Numbered from the stretch's first letter, positions 20,375 through 29,232 are shown. The stretch is 36,962 nucleotides of DNA from Verrucomicrobiia bacterium (GCA_035946615.1 DASYZB010000052.1:1-36962), one strand, 5' to 3'. Notes: generated from the sequence alone by a model not told the origin. Numbers and translations are program-made.

Positions 20375-21895
20375 CTATTCCTCACCCTTCACCGATTCGA
20401 TCAAGCGCCGCGCCTGGGCCTGTAACTGCTCATCGACATAAGGCCGGCACAGCAATTCCAAGGTCTGCCGCGCGGCTGCAGGCTGACGTTGAAATAATTC
20501 CGCCTGCGCCAGCGCCAGCAGGTAAGCCGGGTTCTCCGGTTCGAGTTGAATCGCGCGTTCGAGATGTTTCTCGGCTGCCCCGAGGTCTTCCCCTTGCAAC
20601 ATTTGAACAAAACCCAGCAAGTGATGCGCTGGGCCAAAATTGGGCATCAAAGCCAGAGACTTCTCCAACTCAGCCTCAATCTCGGACGCCCGTTCTTTTT
20701 CGAGGCGCCCGTAGGTGTCCGGCGCCTTGGCAGTGAGGCGGAACTTCTCGCGGGCATAAGCAAAATGTGCCAGGTAACTTTGCGAACCGAGCCGGATGGC
20801 CTGCTCAAGATAACGCATTGCCTCGGCGTGTTGGCCGCGCTCGGCAGCCAGCAGGCCAAGCCCCTCAACCCCAAGCGGGCCAGCCGGCGCCAGCCTTTCC
20901 GCATGTTGAAAATAGGCCTCAGCCTCCTCGAATCGGCCCACACGCAACAGTTCGTCCCCGAGACGAAAACAGGTCTCAACGGGTGAAAGGCGTCGCATCG
21001 CCAGCGGCTGGGGGGCGAGCAAATCGGCGTGAACGGCTAATGTGAGCGGCTCGAAACTGGCGCGGTCCAGGTAATCCCGTAGCGCCTTCTCCATCACCGG
21101 CAAGGGACTCCCCAGAGCGTTCACAAATGCGGCCTTCGGCGCCTCCCCGGCCGCGAGCAGGCGTGTCAGGGCGCCGAAACGCGTTCGGTGCGCCCCCTTG
21201 TCGCCGATCATCAAGTAATGCGTCAATAACCACGATTCGGCATAAAACATCCCTTGCTTCTCCCGCTCGTTGTATTCTGGCGAATCATGGTTCACCGCGA
21301 ATAGCTTTTCGAGGGACATCAGGGGCTGCCTTTCCAAAAGACGCAAATAAAGCTCGGGTGGCTTGCCAATCCGGGCCCTATGCGGCCCCGCCACCTCGAA
21401 CGTCGAATAAATGTCAGCCATCCCCTCCTTGAGCCATAAAGGCCAGACTTGCTCATTGCGGCGGAACAGCAAGTGCGCAAATTCGTGAAAGATGGTTTGG
21501 AGCGAACCCTCGGCGGTGTCGGCCAGCGACAATACAATGAGATTCTCGTCACTGCCCCGGCTAAAGAACCCAGCCAGATTGGCCGGTTGCCCATGGTAAA
21601 GTTGCAAAAAGGGCTTTAGCGATGCGTGGTCCGGGAAGGCCAGCACGATGATGGGCGGGGAGGCAACCGCCTGCGTCCCGGCCAGGGTAGCATAGGTTTC
21701 CCGGAACTGCTCCAGGCGTCCGGCCAGCTTGGCCACTTCCTGAGTTGGGCCGCAACTATAGGTGTGAAAATAAATCGTGCGCGCCTCAAACCAGCCGTGC
21801 TCCAGGAGCGTAAAATCGTCTCCAGCCGCTGCGAACGCGGTCGTAGCGCACGTGGAAAGCAGCAACGTCAAAACCTGGAAGAGGCGCGCAAGCAT
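20375..21895 (-). CDS. Exported gluzincin-like protein with TPR repeats
   Basis: 506 residues. A Sec signal peptide (MLARLFQVLTLLLSTCATTAFA) is followed by a domain of about 250 residues with the zinc motif HEFAH (137-141) and downstream WLKEGMAD (Glu157, Asp161), the pattern of gluzincin metallopeptidases (peptidase MA-like/DUF1570 group). The remaining half (about 305-500) holds four to five TPR-like helical pairs, for example RVGRFEEAEAYFQHAERLAP and LGAAEKHLERAIQLEPENPA. A periplasmic peptidase with a protein-binding arm is likely; the substrate is unknown. A hairpin with a short T-run lies in its leader (21914-21939). Convergent with the CBM48-like gene. Confidence 0.88.
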   Translation of the reverse strand: MLARLFQVLTLLLSTCATTAFAAAGDDFTLLEHGWFEARTIYFHTYSCGPTQEVAKLAGRLEQFRETYATLAGTQAVASPPIIVLAFPDHASLKPFLQLYHGQPANLAGFFSRGSDENLIVLSLADTAEGSLQTIFHEFAHLLFRRNEQVWPLWLKEGMADIYSTFEVAGPHRARIGKPPELYLRLLERQPLMSLEKLFAVNHDSPEYNEREKQGMFYAESWLLTHYLMIGDKGAHRTRFGALTRLLAAGEAPKAAFVNALGSPLPVMEKALRDYLDRASFEPLTLAVHADLLAPQPLAMRRLSPVETCFRLGDELLRVGRFEEAEAYFQHAERLAPAGPLGVEGLGLLAAERGQHAEAMRYLEQAIRLGSQSYLAHFAYAREKFRLTAKAPDTYGRLEKERASEIEAELEKSLALMPNFGPAHHLLGFVQMLQGEDLGAAEKHLERAIQLEPENPAYLLALAQAELFQRQPAAARQTLELLCRPYVDEQLQAQARRLIESVKGEE

Positions 21896-21913
21896 GCGGC
21901 TGGGCTGGAAACT

Positions 21914-21939
21914 AAAAGGCCGGGCTTTTCACCCGGCCT
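21914..21939 (-). terminator. Hairpin with short T-run just upstream of the peptidase-like gene
   Basis: On the minus strand AGGCCGGG (21939-21932), loop, CCCGGCCT (21924-21917), then TTTAG. The stem is 8 bp. It looks like a weak intrinsic terminator or a leader attenuator, because it lies about 20 bp before the ATG at 21895 and no minus-strand gene ends upstream. A REP-type palindrome is the alternative. Confidence 0.4.
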
Positions 21940-22308
21940 CAAAGCACATCACGACAACGAGAACAGCACTAAATCATCGCCCGATGCGGCGCCGCAGACA
22001 TGCGCCTATCAGCCACACACGGCCTGATTACTGCGTTTTTGCATCGTCCACACGCCCATACCATACCCCAGCCCCTGTCCCCTGCCAGTCACCAGTTCTG
22101 GGGACAACTGTCTCAATTGGACCTGTCCGCGATAACGCGGATAACCGGTTGCCGCCCTCCGTATCTCCGCGCCTCCGAGGTTCAACATTCTTCATGCCTT
22201 ACAAGTGCCAAAGCTTTCCAGCAAAACACCCCATGGCTTTGGACCACGTTGCGATTGAGCTTGTGTCCAGGAGCTGTTGGCAAAACCGCCAGCGAGCTAC
22301 CGACAATT
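21940..22308. other. Gene-free stretch, little structure
   Basis: No coding signal stands out. A short inverted repeat, TCCGCG-ATAA-CGCGGA (22126-22141), is the main structure. The frames crossing it are His/Pro/Arg-rich and have no domain. Confidence 0.5.
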
Positions 22309-22428
22309 ATGATGCTGTTCATTCCAATGTTTGGGGCCATCGGTTTTTCCATCCTTTATTTACTGCTGGGCGGCGGCCTTGGCGGAGCCATTCTGATTTT
22401 TATCGTGGCCAAGATGCTGGGGAAATAG
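22309..22428 (+). CDS. Possible 39-residue hydrophobic peptide
   Basis: ATGATG at 22309, then a 39-residue frame ending in TAG at 22426-22428. Residues 3-36 are nearly all hydrophobic (MFGAIGFSILYLLLGGG...) and the end is KMLGK, the pattern of a single-span membrane peptide. The frame is open further upstream to about 22000, but only this end looks protein-like. No strong Shine-Dalgarno is seen. It may be a small membrane protein or chance; no family is recognised. Confidence 0.35.
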   Translation: MMLFIPMFGAIGFSILYLLLGGGLGGAILIFIVAKMLGK

Positions 22429-22615
22429 CCCCGATTTAGCGGCGGCGCCAGGTTCCGACACACTATTTGATTGAAGAAGCTCGCCCGCGGGTTTACAGGT
22501 TTGTTGTGAAGGCAATAATTCAGTTGCGCGGAAGGAGATTCTAATCATTGAACGTGAATCGGTCTTCTCTGAGGCCAAATTGCACGATCTCGCGCGCTGA
22601 CCTTCTCAAAGCTGC

Positions 22616-24640
22616 ATGGCACTTGAGCTGATTGGGCCTCACCCCTTTGAGCGCGATGAAGCGGGCCGGCAGGCCACCCGCATCGGCACTCTGTTCCCGC
22701 AGTTCGCCGCACTCTATACCAAGCCGCCTGCAGTTCATGCCTGGCAACGCGCCAACTTTATCGATCTTCTCAATACCCGGCGGGCGGCTCAGGCCAACGC
22801 CCCGCTGACACCCGAAGAGGAACAGGACTTGTCGGTGAACTCGGTGGACCTGGTTTTCGAGGCGGACCATATCCTAATCCGGCCCGATCCGGACCGGATG
22901 GAGCTGGCGCTGGCGGCAGATGACTTCTTGCAAGGCCTGGTCTCTAAACGCCAGGTCAAATTCCTTTCCGTGTCCGACTCGCGCGTGCGCGAAGCGATTA
23001 AGAGGCGCGGCGAATGCTGGCGGCTCAGCTCGCTGCCCAAAACCCTCGAGGCAAAAGAGCGATTGTTGATGGCTTCAAAGGTCGGCATTGATGGGCTACC
23101 CATTTATTATTACAACCGGCTGACTGGCACCCGCTGGTTGACCTGCCAGGAATTTGATGGCCTTCAGCGGCTGGATACCCCGGAACTGGCGCGCCATTTG
23201 CAGGAAATCGCCAATTACTCGCTGAGACGTAACCGCTTTGACCGGCCTGAGTTGGATTTTTTTGCCGCTGATTCCAAGCGGTTCGGCGCCGGCCAATTCG
23301 CCGGCCCCATTTTCGCACAACTCAGCCCAGAACAGTTGCGCGCCAAATTCGAGGAGTTGAAGGGGCTGTTCCGTTTGGCTGTCGATGAAGAGTTACGCAA
23401 AGACGATTGCCAGAACAAGACCTGGTCCAGGCGCATGCTCTCGACCTTATTCCTCGACGGCAACGAGGCGGAAACCGAACAAGCCCTTGCCGGATTAAGC
23501 CCGGAATTCTTTCTTCAGATCGAATGGCTTGCCGGGGGCCGTTTTGAAGAGGGGGAATTCCTGCTGGATTCGGTGTTCGATGAGGCAGCGGCGCACCCCG
23601 AGCAACCCGATTTGCGCCGGCTCTGCGACCCGAGGGCCAAGGCGATCATTTTCAATCTAGTCCGCGAGTACGGCGATTTGGAATACATCAACCTGGGTTG
23701 TGTCCCCGAATCCCTCTCCCTGGACCGCCCGCAAAAGGAGGGCCGTCGCGCCGTGTTTATGGTAGAGTTTCGCGCCACAAGCGAGCCGGAGCCCCTCAAG
23801 CGGTTCCTGCGTCTGCAAAAGTGGGGTGTTTGGGAACATTTGGACGAAGGCAAACCGCTCCTGCAATCCATCCAGGAGAGCGCCGAATATACGGATTATT
23901 GGCTGGACCGCCGGCTGGGTTGCCGCCAATTGGGCATGAACATGTGCCGGCGGCTTTTCATGCGCCAGTTAAGCGAGACTTACCAGGGCGACAATGCCAC
24001 TCATCGCGGCCAGGCCATTCGCACCACTTATTTTGAACGGGAGTACCTGCCTGGAATCGCAACGGACAAATTGCCCCTCGACCGTTACTCGCGCCCAGGC
24101 TATGCCGCGAAACTGGCTTCCCTGCTGGGCCGCGCGGCGGCTGCAAGCCTCATCGTCGGGCGCTCCTTCCACAGCGCCCGATGCGCCTTTGATGATGGGG
24201 ATGAAGTCGTCCGCGAAGACGACGATGGATTGCCCAGTGAAATCCTTGTCGGCGACCACAGCGGCGCTTTCACCGAATATCTCGTGCCGCTCGAGGCCTT
24301 TGCTGCGGATTATGCCCGGCCAGTGAATACCCGGGCGGCTATTGTTTCGAATCCGGCGGAGTTCGCTGAACTCTATCTCTCCGCCCTGCGCGAGCAGTTC
24401 CTTCACGTCCAGGGCGATTACCGCAAACGCCGCCGCGCCTTCGATAATATGTTCAAGGGGTCCAAATACGATCCCGCCGGCAGCTTCGCCTTCCGATGGG
24501 AATGTGTCCTCAAGCGGCTCGATCAAACCGACGCCCATGCGCTCCTGGGGGCAATTCGCGGGTTCATGGACGTGCTCAAAGCACCGGCTCAGCCGATCAA
24601 AAAAACCGAGCCGCTGGAACTTGCCCAGGCCGGTCAATAG
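22616..24640 (+). CDS. Large conserved-looking protein of unknown function
   Basis: 674 residues, not recognised. Soluble, rich in charged helices; no signal peptide or membrane segment. The start ATG 22616 (MALELIGPHPFERDE) has no strong Shine-Dalgarno. Codon use is like its neighbours. The C-terminal half resembles, by eye, a protein-kinase-like layout: beta-rich GRRAVFMVEFRA ... RFLRLQKWG, a helical middle, then ILVGDHSGAFTEYLVPLEAF. The DHSGAF stretch might be a phosphotransfer or metal loop. This is a weak inference, and no catalytic Lys/Asp assignment is made. It overlaps the GH3 gene by 7 bp at the convergent ends. The context gives no function. Confidence 0.7.
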   Translation: MALELIGPHPFERDEAGRQATRIGTLFPQFAALYTKPPAVHAWQRANFIDLLNTRRAAQANAPLTPEEEQDLSVNSVDLVFEADHILIRPDPDRMELALAADDFLQGLVSKRQVKFLSVSDSRVREAIKRRGECWRLSSLPKTLEAKERLLMASKVGIDGLPIYYYNRLTGTRWLTCQEFDGLQRLDTPELARHLQEIANYSLRRNRFDRPELDFFAADSKRFGAGQFAGPIFAQLSPEQLRAKFEELKGLFRLAVDEELRKDDCQNKTWSRRMLSTLFLDGNEAETEQALAGLSPEFFLQIEWLAGGRFEEGEFLLDSVFDEAAAHPEQPDLRRLCDPRAKAIIFNLVREYGDLEYINLGCVPESLSLDRPQKEGRRAVFMVEFRATSEPEPLKRFLRLQKWGVWEHLDEGKPLLQSIQESAEYTDYWLDRRLGCRQLGMNMCRRLFMRQLSETYQGDNATHRGQAIRTTYFEREYLPGIATDKLPLDRYSRPGYAAKLASLLGRAAAASLIVGRSFHSARCAFDDGDEVVREDDDGLPSEILVGDHSGAFTEYLVPLEAFAADYARPVNTRAAIVSNPAEFAELYLSALREQFLHVQGDYRKRRRAFDNMFKGSKYDPAGSFAFRWECVLKRLDQTDAHALLGAIRGFMDVLKAPAQPIKKTEPLELAQAGQ

Positions 24641-26457
24641 GTCAGCCCGAATCCGAATGGGAATTGCGGCGGCTCGCTGTCGGGACGATTCATCGTATCG
24701 CAGAGCTGCGCGTTGGTTCTCGGCCAGGTGCGAGGCAGTTTGCCGGTTGGTTTGTAAGCGCCAAATAGCACGTCTGACACACCCTCGCCTTCCGTTCCGG
24801 GTAACCATGCGGCAACCAGAGCGTCGCTGGCATCCAATGCCTCCCCAAGGACCAGCGGACGCCCGGAGAGCAGAACCGTGACCACCGGGGCGCCGGTCTT
24901 CTTTGCAACCTGGACCAGAGCGAGGTCCTCGGGCGTGAGCCGCAGGTCCGTCCGGTCCCCCTTCATCTCGGCGTAGGGTTGCTCGCCCAGAACCACCAGC
25001 ACCGCATCGGCTCCCGCAATGCCGCTGCCGTCCGCCGACCAGGTAATTTCGGTATGGCGCCCGGCTGCTTTTCGAATAGCGGCCAGCAAGGTCGTGCCGC
25101 CGTGCGTCACCTCGCCGGGCTTGCCTTGCCAGCTAATGGTCCATCCGCCGCATTGCATCCCCAAATCATCCGCCGCTCTGCCAATCACGGCCAGGTGTTT
25201 GAGCTTTCTCGAAAAAGGCAGCGCATGGTTTTCATTCTTCAGCAGGACCAGCGATTGGCGCGCGCATTCCCTCGCTACTTTGCGGTGCGCCTTCGAGCCG
25301 ACTGCAGCAACCAGCTTTGGGTCCGAATAAGGATGCTCAAAAAGGCCCATCTTTATCTTAGCCCGCAGTATCCGGCGCGCGGCGTCATCGATGCGCGCTT
25401 GCGTCACGCGCCCCTCTCCGACCAGTTGGGTGAGCAGGTCGATAAACTCGACATAATTATTTTTCTGTCCTGGCCCGTTCGGAATCATGACCATATCCAA
25501 ACCGGCGTTGACGGAGCGCTCGATATCGTTTTTATAATCGCTTGAGAGTTGGTCGATTGCGGCCCAGTCGCTGACCAGGAAGCCTTGGAAACCTAGTTCG
25601 CCTTTTAGCACATCGGTGAGCAAGCGTTTGTTTCCGTGCATCTTCTCCCCATTCCAACTGCTATAGGAAACCATGATGGAGCCGGCGCCTGCCTGGATGG
25701 CCGCCACGTAGGGCGCAAGGTACAGTTTGCGCAAAGTCGCCTCATCGCACACGGTGTTGCCTTGATCGATCCCGTTTTGTGTCCCGCCATCACCGAGGAA
25801 ATGTTTCGCGCAGGCCAGGACGGTCCCGCCGTTAGGCAGCGGGCTTTGGATGCCTTTAACGGCCGCAGCGCCCAACTCGGAGACCAGTTGCGGCGACTCG
25901 CTGAAACTCTCGTAAGTGCGCCCCCACGACTCGCATTGCGCCACCGCCACGCACGGCGCAAATGCCCAGTGAATTCCAGTTCCAGCGATTTCCAGGGCCG
26001 TTATCCGCTCCGCTTTTTCCACCAGCCCCGCGTTATGGGTCGCCCCCAGACCGATGTTCTGTGGAAAGATAACCGCCCCATCCACATTGTTGTGGCCGTG
26101 CACGGCGTCAATGCCATAAACGAGCGGGATTTTCAGCCGCGACTTCAACGCCCAGGTTTGGTACCCCTCGCAGGCTTTCAACCAACCCGCCGCTGTGATG
26201 TCCGGCGGGTCCGAATCACCGCCGCTGAGCATCGAGCCGATGCCGTATCGCGCGAGGTCCGCCTTGTCTTTCAGGGCGTTCATATCGACCTGCGTCATCT
26301 GGCCGATCTTTTCGACCAGCGTCATTTGCGAAAGCAGTTCTTCGACGCGCCGCTCCATTTCGCCAGGCTCTTTGGCCGCCAGCGAGCCGGACAAGAGGCA
26401 GCAAAAAATGAGCGGAACTATCCGACAATTCAAAGCGGGGACAATTAAGGTGCGCAT
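24634..26457 (-). CDS. Exported GH3 beta-glycosidase
   Basis: 607 residues. The start is ATG at 26457, giving a signal peptide (about 1-28, MRTLIVPALNCRIVPLIFCC); the frame extends to 26805 but that part covers the opposite-strand small gene. GH3 (beta/alpha)8 domain to about residue 370, with KHFLGDGGTQNG and the nucleophile Asp297 in FLVSDWAA. The (alpha/beta) sandwich follows (SLVLLKNENHALPF...) and ends PFGFGLTY, the usual end of the two-domain core; there is no FN3 domain. Members hydrolyse beta-glucosides, xylosides or related oligosaccharides; the exact substrate cannot be read. It is divergent from the small gene and close to the galactose operon, suggesting release of sugars outside the cytoplasm. 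Start-site spacing leaves about 156 bp for regulation. Confidence 0.93.
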   Translation of the reverse strand: MRTLIVPALNCRIVPLIFCCLLSGSLAAKEPGEMERRVEELLSQMTLVEKIGQMTQVDMNALKDKADLARYGIGSMLSGGDSDPPDITAAGWLKACEGYQTWALKSRLKIPLVYGIDAVHGHNNVDGAVIFPQNIGLGATHNAGLVEKAERITALEIAGTGIHWAFAPCVAVAQCESWGRTYESFSESPQLVSELGAAAVKGIQSPLPNGGTVLACAKHFLGDGGTQNGIDQGNTVCDEATLRKLYLAPYVAAIQAGAGSIMVSYSSWNGEKMHGNKRLLTDVLKGELGFQGFLVSDWAAIDQLSSDYKNDIERSVNAGLDMVMIPNGPGQKNNYVEFIDLLTQLVGEGRVTQARIDDAARRILRAKIKMGLFEHPYSDPKLVAAVGSKAHRKVARECARQSLVLLKNENHALPFSRKLKHLAVIGRAADDLGMQCGGWTISWQGKPGEVTHGGTTLLAAIRKAAGRHTEITWSADGSGIAGADAVLVVLGEQPYAEMKGDRTDLRLTPEDLALVQVAKKTGAPVVTVLLSGRPLVLGEALDASDALVAAWLPGTEGEGVSDVLFGAYKPTGKLPRTWPRTNAQLCDTMNRPDSEPPQFPFGFGLTY

Positions 26458-26553
26458 GTGGTCTTCTGAATTTGAGTTTAGCAAATCCGATTGCAGAGAA
26501 CGAGCCAACACGGGTTCTGATACAGAATACGGCATTGAATGTAAAGACAGCTT

Positions 26554-26575
26554 ACAAAAATGTAATGCATTTTGT
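26554..26575. promoter_or_regulatory. Imperfect palindrome between GH3 and the 71-aa gene
   Basis: ACAAAAATG-TAATG-CATTTTGT is an inverted repeat with one bulged A, in the AT-rich gap between two divergent genes. It could be an operator or simply the AT-rich promoter region. Confidence 0.35.
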
Positions 26576-26613
26576 GGAAACAAAACACCTCCCGGATGTG
26601 TCTGTGTTGTTAT

Positions 26614-26829
26614 ATGCAAATCGAGGAAAGAAACCGTCTGCGGCGGCTGGAAGCGGGGCAACTGTGGAAGCTTGAGCACGGCTTTCTGTATATTGTCGAA
26701 CTGGGGGAGCGGCTCATTCATTACAAGATGTTGCGCAATCCGAACCAAAAGGCAGCGCTGACCCAACTCATCGGCATCGAGGCATTGCTGAATTACCTGC
26801 GCCATAACGAAGCGGAATTGGTGCTGTGA
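26614..26829 (+). CDS. Small conserved protein, unknown function
   Basis: 71 residues. The start is ATG at 26614 (MQIEERNRLRRLEAG); an upstream frame to 26572 adds an unlikely leader. Key stretch: GQLWKLEHGFLYIVELGERLIHYKML, a hydrophobic core between charged ends; no cysteine and no signal peptide. From memory, short proteins with RLIHYKML occur repeatedly in verrucomicrobial genomes, but their role is unknown. It is divergent from GH3 and 192 bp from the symporter gene, with its own probable transcript. Confidence 0.72.
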   Translation: MQIEERNRLRRLEAGQLWKLEHGFLYIVELGERLIHYKMLRNPNQKAALTQLIGIEALLNYLRHNEAELVL

Positions 26830-26883
26830 ATAGGCCGCATCCTTGGTCGTTCTCGTTTTCGTCCTCGTAAGTCCTCAAATAAC

Positions 26884-26945
26884 AGCCGCCAGAGAACGCA
26901 AAGCGAAAGCTTAAGTCTTTGCGTTCTGTGCGTTCCTTTGCGGCT
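26884..26945. repeat. 11-bp inverted repeat upstream of the galactose operon
   Basis: AGAACGCAAAG (26893-26903) and CTTTGCGTTCT (26917-26927) are perfect complements, flanked by AGCCGC (26884-26889) and GCGGCT (26940-26945). CTTTGCG occurs again near 26937-26943. This resembles a widely dispersed intergenic repeat (from memory). Confidence 0.8.
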
Positions 26946-26966
26946 AATCGTTCTTTTTTCTCCTGA

Positions 26967-26995
26967 TTGACATTGGCGGGGAAAATCCTTAGAAC
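26967..26995 (+). promoter_or_regulatory. Promoter of the galactose operon
   Basis: TTGACA (26967-26972), 17 bp, TAGAAC (26990-26995): a near-consensus sigma-70 promoter. The start site would be about 27002, giving a 20-nt leader before ATG 27022. Confidence 0.75.
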
Positions 26996-27021
26996 CGCTT
27001 TAGCTCGAATCTCATCGAATT

Positions 27022-28950
27022 ATGCAAAGCGCCGAACTCCACCTGATTGACTACGCCATCCTGCTGATTTATGTCGCGTTCGTCGTTGGGATCGGGTTCA
27101 CACTGCGGCGCTATTTGAAGAGTTCCTCGGATTTCCTCACATCGGGCCGGTCGATTCCCGCCTGGGTGACCGGGTTGGCCTTCATTTCAGCCAATCTGGG
27201 CGCGCTCGAATTGGTGGGCATGGCCGCCAGCGGCGCCAAATACGGCATCGCCACCTGCCATTTCTACTGGGTGGGCGCCATCCCGGCGATGATATTCCTT
27301 GCGATTTTCATGATGCCTTTCTATTACGGGTCCAAGGCGCGCTCGGTGCCCGAGTACCTCAAAATGCGGTTCGATGAGCGGGTGCGGGCTTTGAATTCGA
27401 TTGCCTTTGCGGTGATGACGGTGTTTGCCTCGGGCATCTCCATGAACGCACTGGCCAAGCTGCTCAACCAGCTTCTGGGTTGGAACTACCACATGGCCCT
27501 GTGGATCTGTTCTGCGGTGGTGCTGGTCTATGTCCTTAAGGGCGGTCTGACCTCAGCCATTTACACTGAGGTGCTTCAGTTCTTTATGATCGTGCTGGGC
27601 TTTGCGCCGGTGGTCTTTCTGGGCCTGAAAGACCTTGGCGGATGGGGCGCGATGAACCATTCCTTGCAAACGGTCGCCCAGGACCCGGCTGCTTTCAACT
27701 TGGGCACCAAGGCCTATGCTGCGGACGCCTGGACCAGCGCCTGGAAACCGTTGCTCGGCGGGTCGAAGGCAAATCCAATGGGCGTCGATGTCTTTGCGAT
27801 GGTGTTTGGTCTCGGGTTCGTTCTTTCCTTCGGCTATTGGTGCACCAATTTCCTCGTGGTCCAGCGCGCGATGGCCGCTCGAAACATGGGAGCCGCCCGG
27901 CGCACACCGCTGATAGCGGCGGTGCCCAAAATGCTTTTCCCGATGCTGGTGATTGTGCCAGGGATGATCGCCGTGGCACTGACCTCGATGCCCAACAAGA
28001 ACTATCGCATCCCACCGCCCATCATTAGTTCGCAGGTCTATGACCAGGCCGTCGCAGCCGTCAAATCGTCTGCCAACCAGCCGGCTCCGGCGGGTGTGGC
28101 AGCGGTCACGAGCGCCATGGGCCGCAAAATGAGCGGAGAAAGGGTCGCGACCCTCATCAAAGACGCCCCCCAACTGTCCGATGCCCAGATCAAAGAGGGC
28201 CTTTACAATTCCGTCGCTGAATATGATTACGACGGAGTTATTTTGTCGTTGGTAAAAAAATATTGTCCGAACGGGCTCCTTGGGTTGGCGCTGACGGCCC
28301 TGCTGGCCTCTTTCATGTCGGGCATGGCTGGCAACGTGACGGCCTTCAACACCGTCTGGACCTATGATTTGTACCAGGCCTACATGGCCCCCAACAAAAG
28401 CGACCGGCACTACTTCCGCATGGGCCAGTTCATCACGGTGGTGGGCATCCTGTTCAGCATTGCCTGCGCCTACTTTGCCAGGCAGTACAACAACGCGATG
28501 GACATCATTCAGCTTGTGTTCGGATTCGTCAATGCGCCGCTCTTTGCAACCTTCCTGCTCGGCATGTTCTGGGCGCGCACCACCGGGACAGGCGCCTTCC
28601 TTGGGCTCTTCGGCGGCATTGGCGCCTCGGCCCTTTTCCACTCCCTGACTATTGCCGCCGGAAACGCCCCAGGAGTCAAAGGGGGGTATTTGGCCGTGCT
28701 GAAGGTTTTCCACAGCGAAATGGCCCAGAACTTCTGGCTGGCCAGCTTCGCATTCATTGTTTGTTTCACTCTCACGTTCACTATCTCTCTGGCTACGCGC
28801 CGCGCCAAATCGGATGAAGAACTCAAAGGACTGGTTTATTCCCTCACACCCAAGCTGCGCGATGATGAGAAGGCCTGGTACCTGCGTCCGGCAACCCTCG
28901 GGATGGCGCTGTTGGCCGGGTGCCTTGTCTTGAACCTGGTTTTCCGTTAA
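27022..28950 (+). CDS. Sodium:solute symporter (SSS), probably galactose/hexose
   Basis: 642 residues, about 13-15 membrane segments. The SSS hallmark N-terminus, GIGFTLRRYLKSSSDFLTSG and SIPAWVTGLAFISANLGALE, is followed by VPEYLKMRFDERVRALNS. The later core LALTALLASFMSGMAGNVTAFNTVWTYDLY carries the conserved region lining the Na+/substrate site. An extra soluble loop (about residues 325-405) with VYDQAVAAVKSSANQPAPAG sits between membrane segments; it is common in SSS proteins of this phylum as far as I recall. It is the first gene behind a strong promoter and is followed by an 87-aa membrane protein, galM and galK, so galactose is the likely substrate (inference from context). Confidence 0.93.
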   Translation: MQSAELHLIDYAILLIYVAFVVGIGFTLRRYLKSSSDFLTSGRSIPAWVTGLAFISANLGALELVGMAASGAKYGIATCHFYWVGAIPAMIFLAIFMMPFYYGSKARSVPEYLKMRFDERVRALNSIAFAVMTVFASGISMNALAKLLNQLLGWNYHMALWICSAVVLVYVLKGGLTSAIYTEVLQFFMIVLGFAPVVFLGLKDLGGWGAMNHSLQTVAQDPAAFNLGTKAYAADAWTSAWKPLLGGSKANPMGVDVFAMVFGLGFVLSFGYWCTNFLVVQRAMAARNMGAARRTPLIAAVPKMLFPMLVIVPGMIAVALTSMPNKNYRIPPPIISSQVYDQAVAAVKSSANQPAPAGVAAVTSAMGRKMSGERVATLIKDAPQLSDAQIKEGLYNSVAEYDYDGVILSLVKKYCPNGLLGLALTALLASFMSGMAGNVTAFNTVWTYDLYQAYMAPNKSDRHYFRMGQFITVVGILFSIACAYFARQYNNAMDIIQLVFGFVNAPLFATFLLGMFWARTTGTGAFLGLFGGIGASALFHSLTIAAGNAPGVKGGYLAVLKVFHSEMAQNFWLASFAFIVCFTLTFTISLATRRAKSDEELKGLVYSLTPKLRDDEKAWYLRPATLGMALLAGCLVLNLVFR

Positions 28951-28968
28951 CAAAGAAAGAAACTGATT

Positions 28969-29232
28969 ATGGGTCTGGATATTCGTTGGCCTATCGGCCT
29001 CATGTTCTCGCTGGTTGGGCTGATGCTCACGCTCTATGGCATCTTCACTTCCTCCGATGCGGAGCTGTATAAAAGGTCGCTCGGCCTGAACCTGAACCTC
29101 TATTGGGGATTGGTGCTGCTGGTTTTCGGCGGTTGGATGCTGATGATGGCTTGGCGCGGCAGCCGCAAGCCACCGCAGCCTGAGCCGGAAACAGAGTCAT
29201 CTGACCCGAAGGAAATCGCCTCCCGCCGCTAA
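28969..29232 (+). CDS. Small two-span membrane protein, candidate symporter partner
   Basis: 87 residues starting 18 bp after the symporter stop. Two hydrophobic segments (about 8-27, PIGLMFSLVGLMLTLYGIF, and 43-62, LYWGLVLLVFGGWMLMMAW) are joined by a short charged loop, and the C-terminal tail is Pro/Glu-rich. It is not a recognised family. The tight placement suggests an accessory subunit or stabiliser of the SSS symporter, which is inference. Confidence 0.75.
   Translation: MGLDIRWPIGLMFSLVGLMLTLYGIFTSSDAELYKRSLGLNLNLYWGLVLLVFGGWMLMMAWRGSRKPPQPEPETESSDPKEIASRR

Noticed and set aside
22000-22308. Upstream part of the frame that ends in the 39-residue peptide
   Set aside because: His/Pro/Arg-rich, no domain, no plausible start; only the hydrophobic end looks protein-like.
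24634-26805. Longer GH3 protein starting at 26805
   Set aside because: The added 116 residues lack protein character, precede a good signal peptide, and overlap the opposite-strand small gene.
27553-28953. 466-residue frame on the minus strand
   Set aside because: It lies opposite the SSS symporter gene, whose membrane-protein sequence is clear; the antisense frame is His/Gly/Arg-rich and has no domain.
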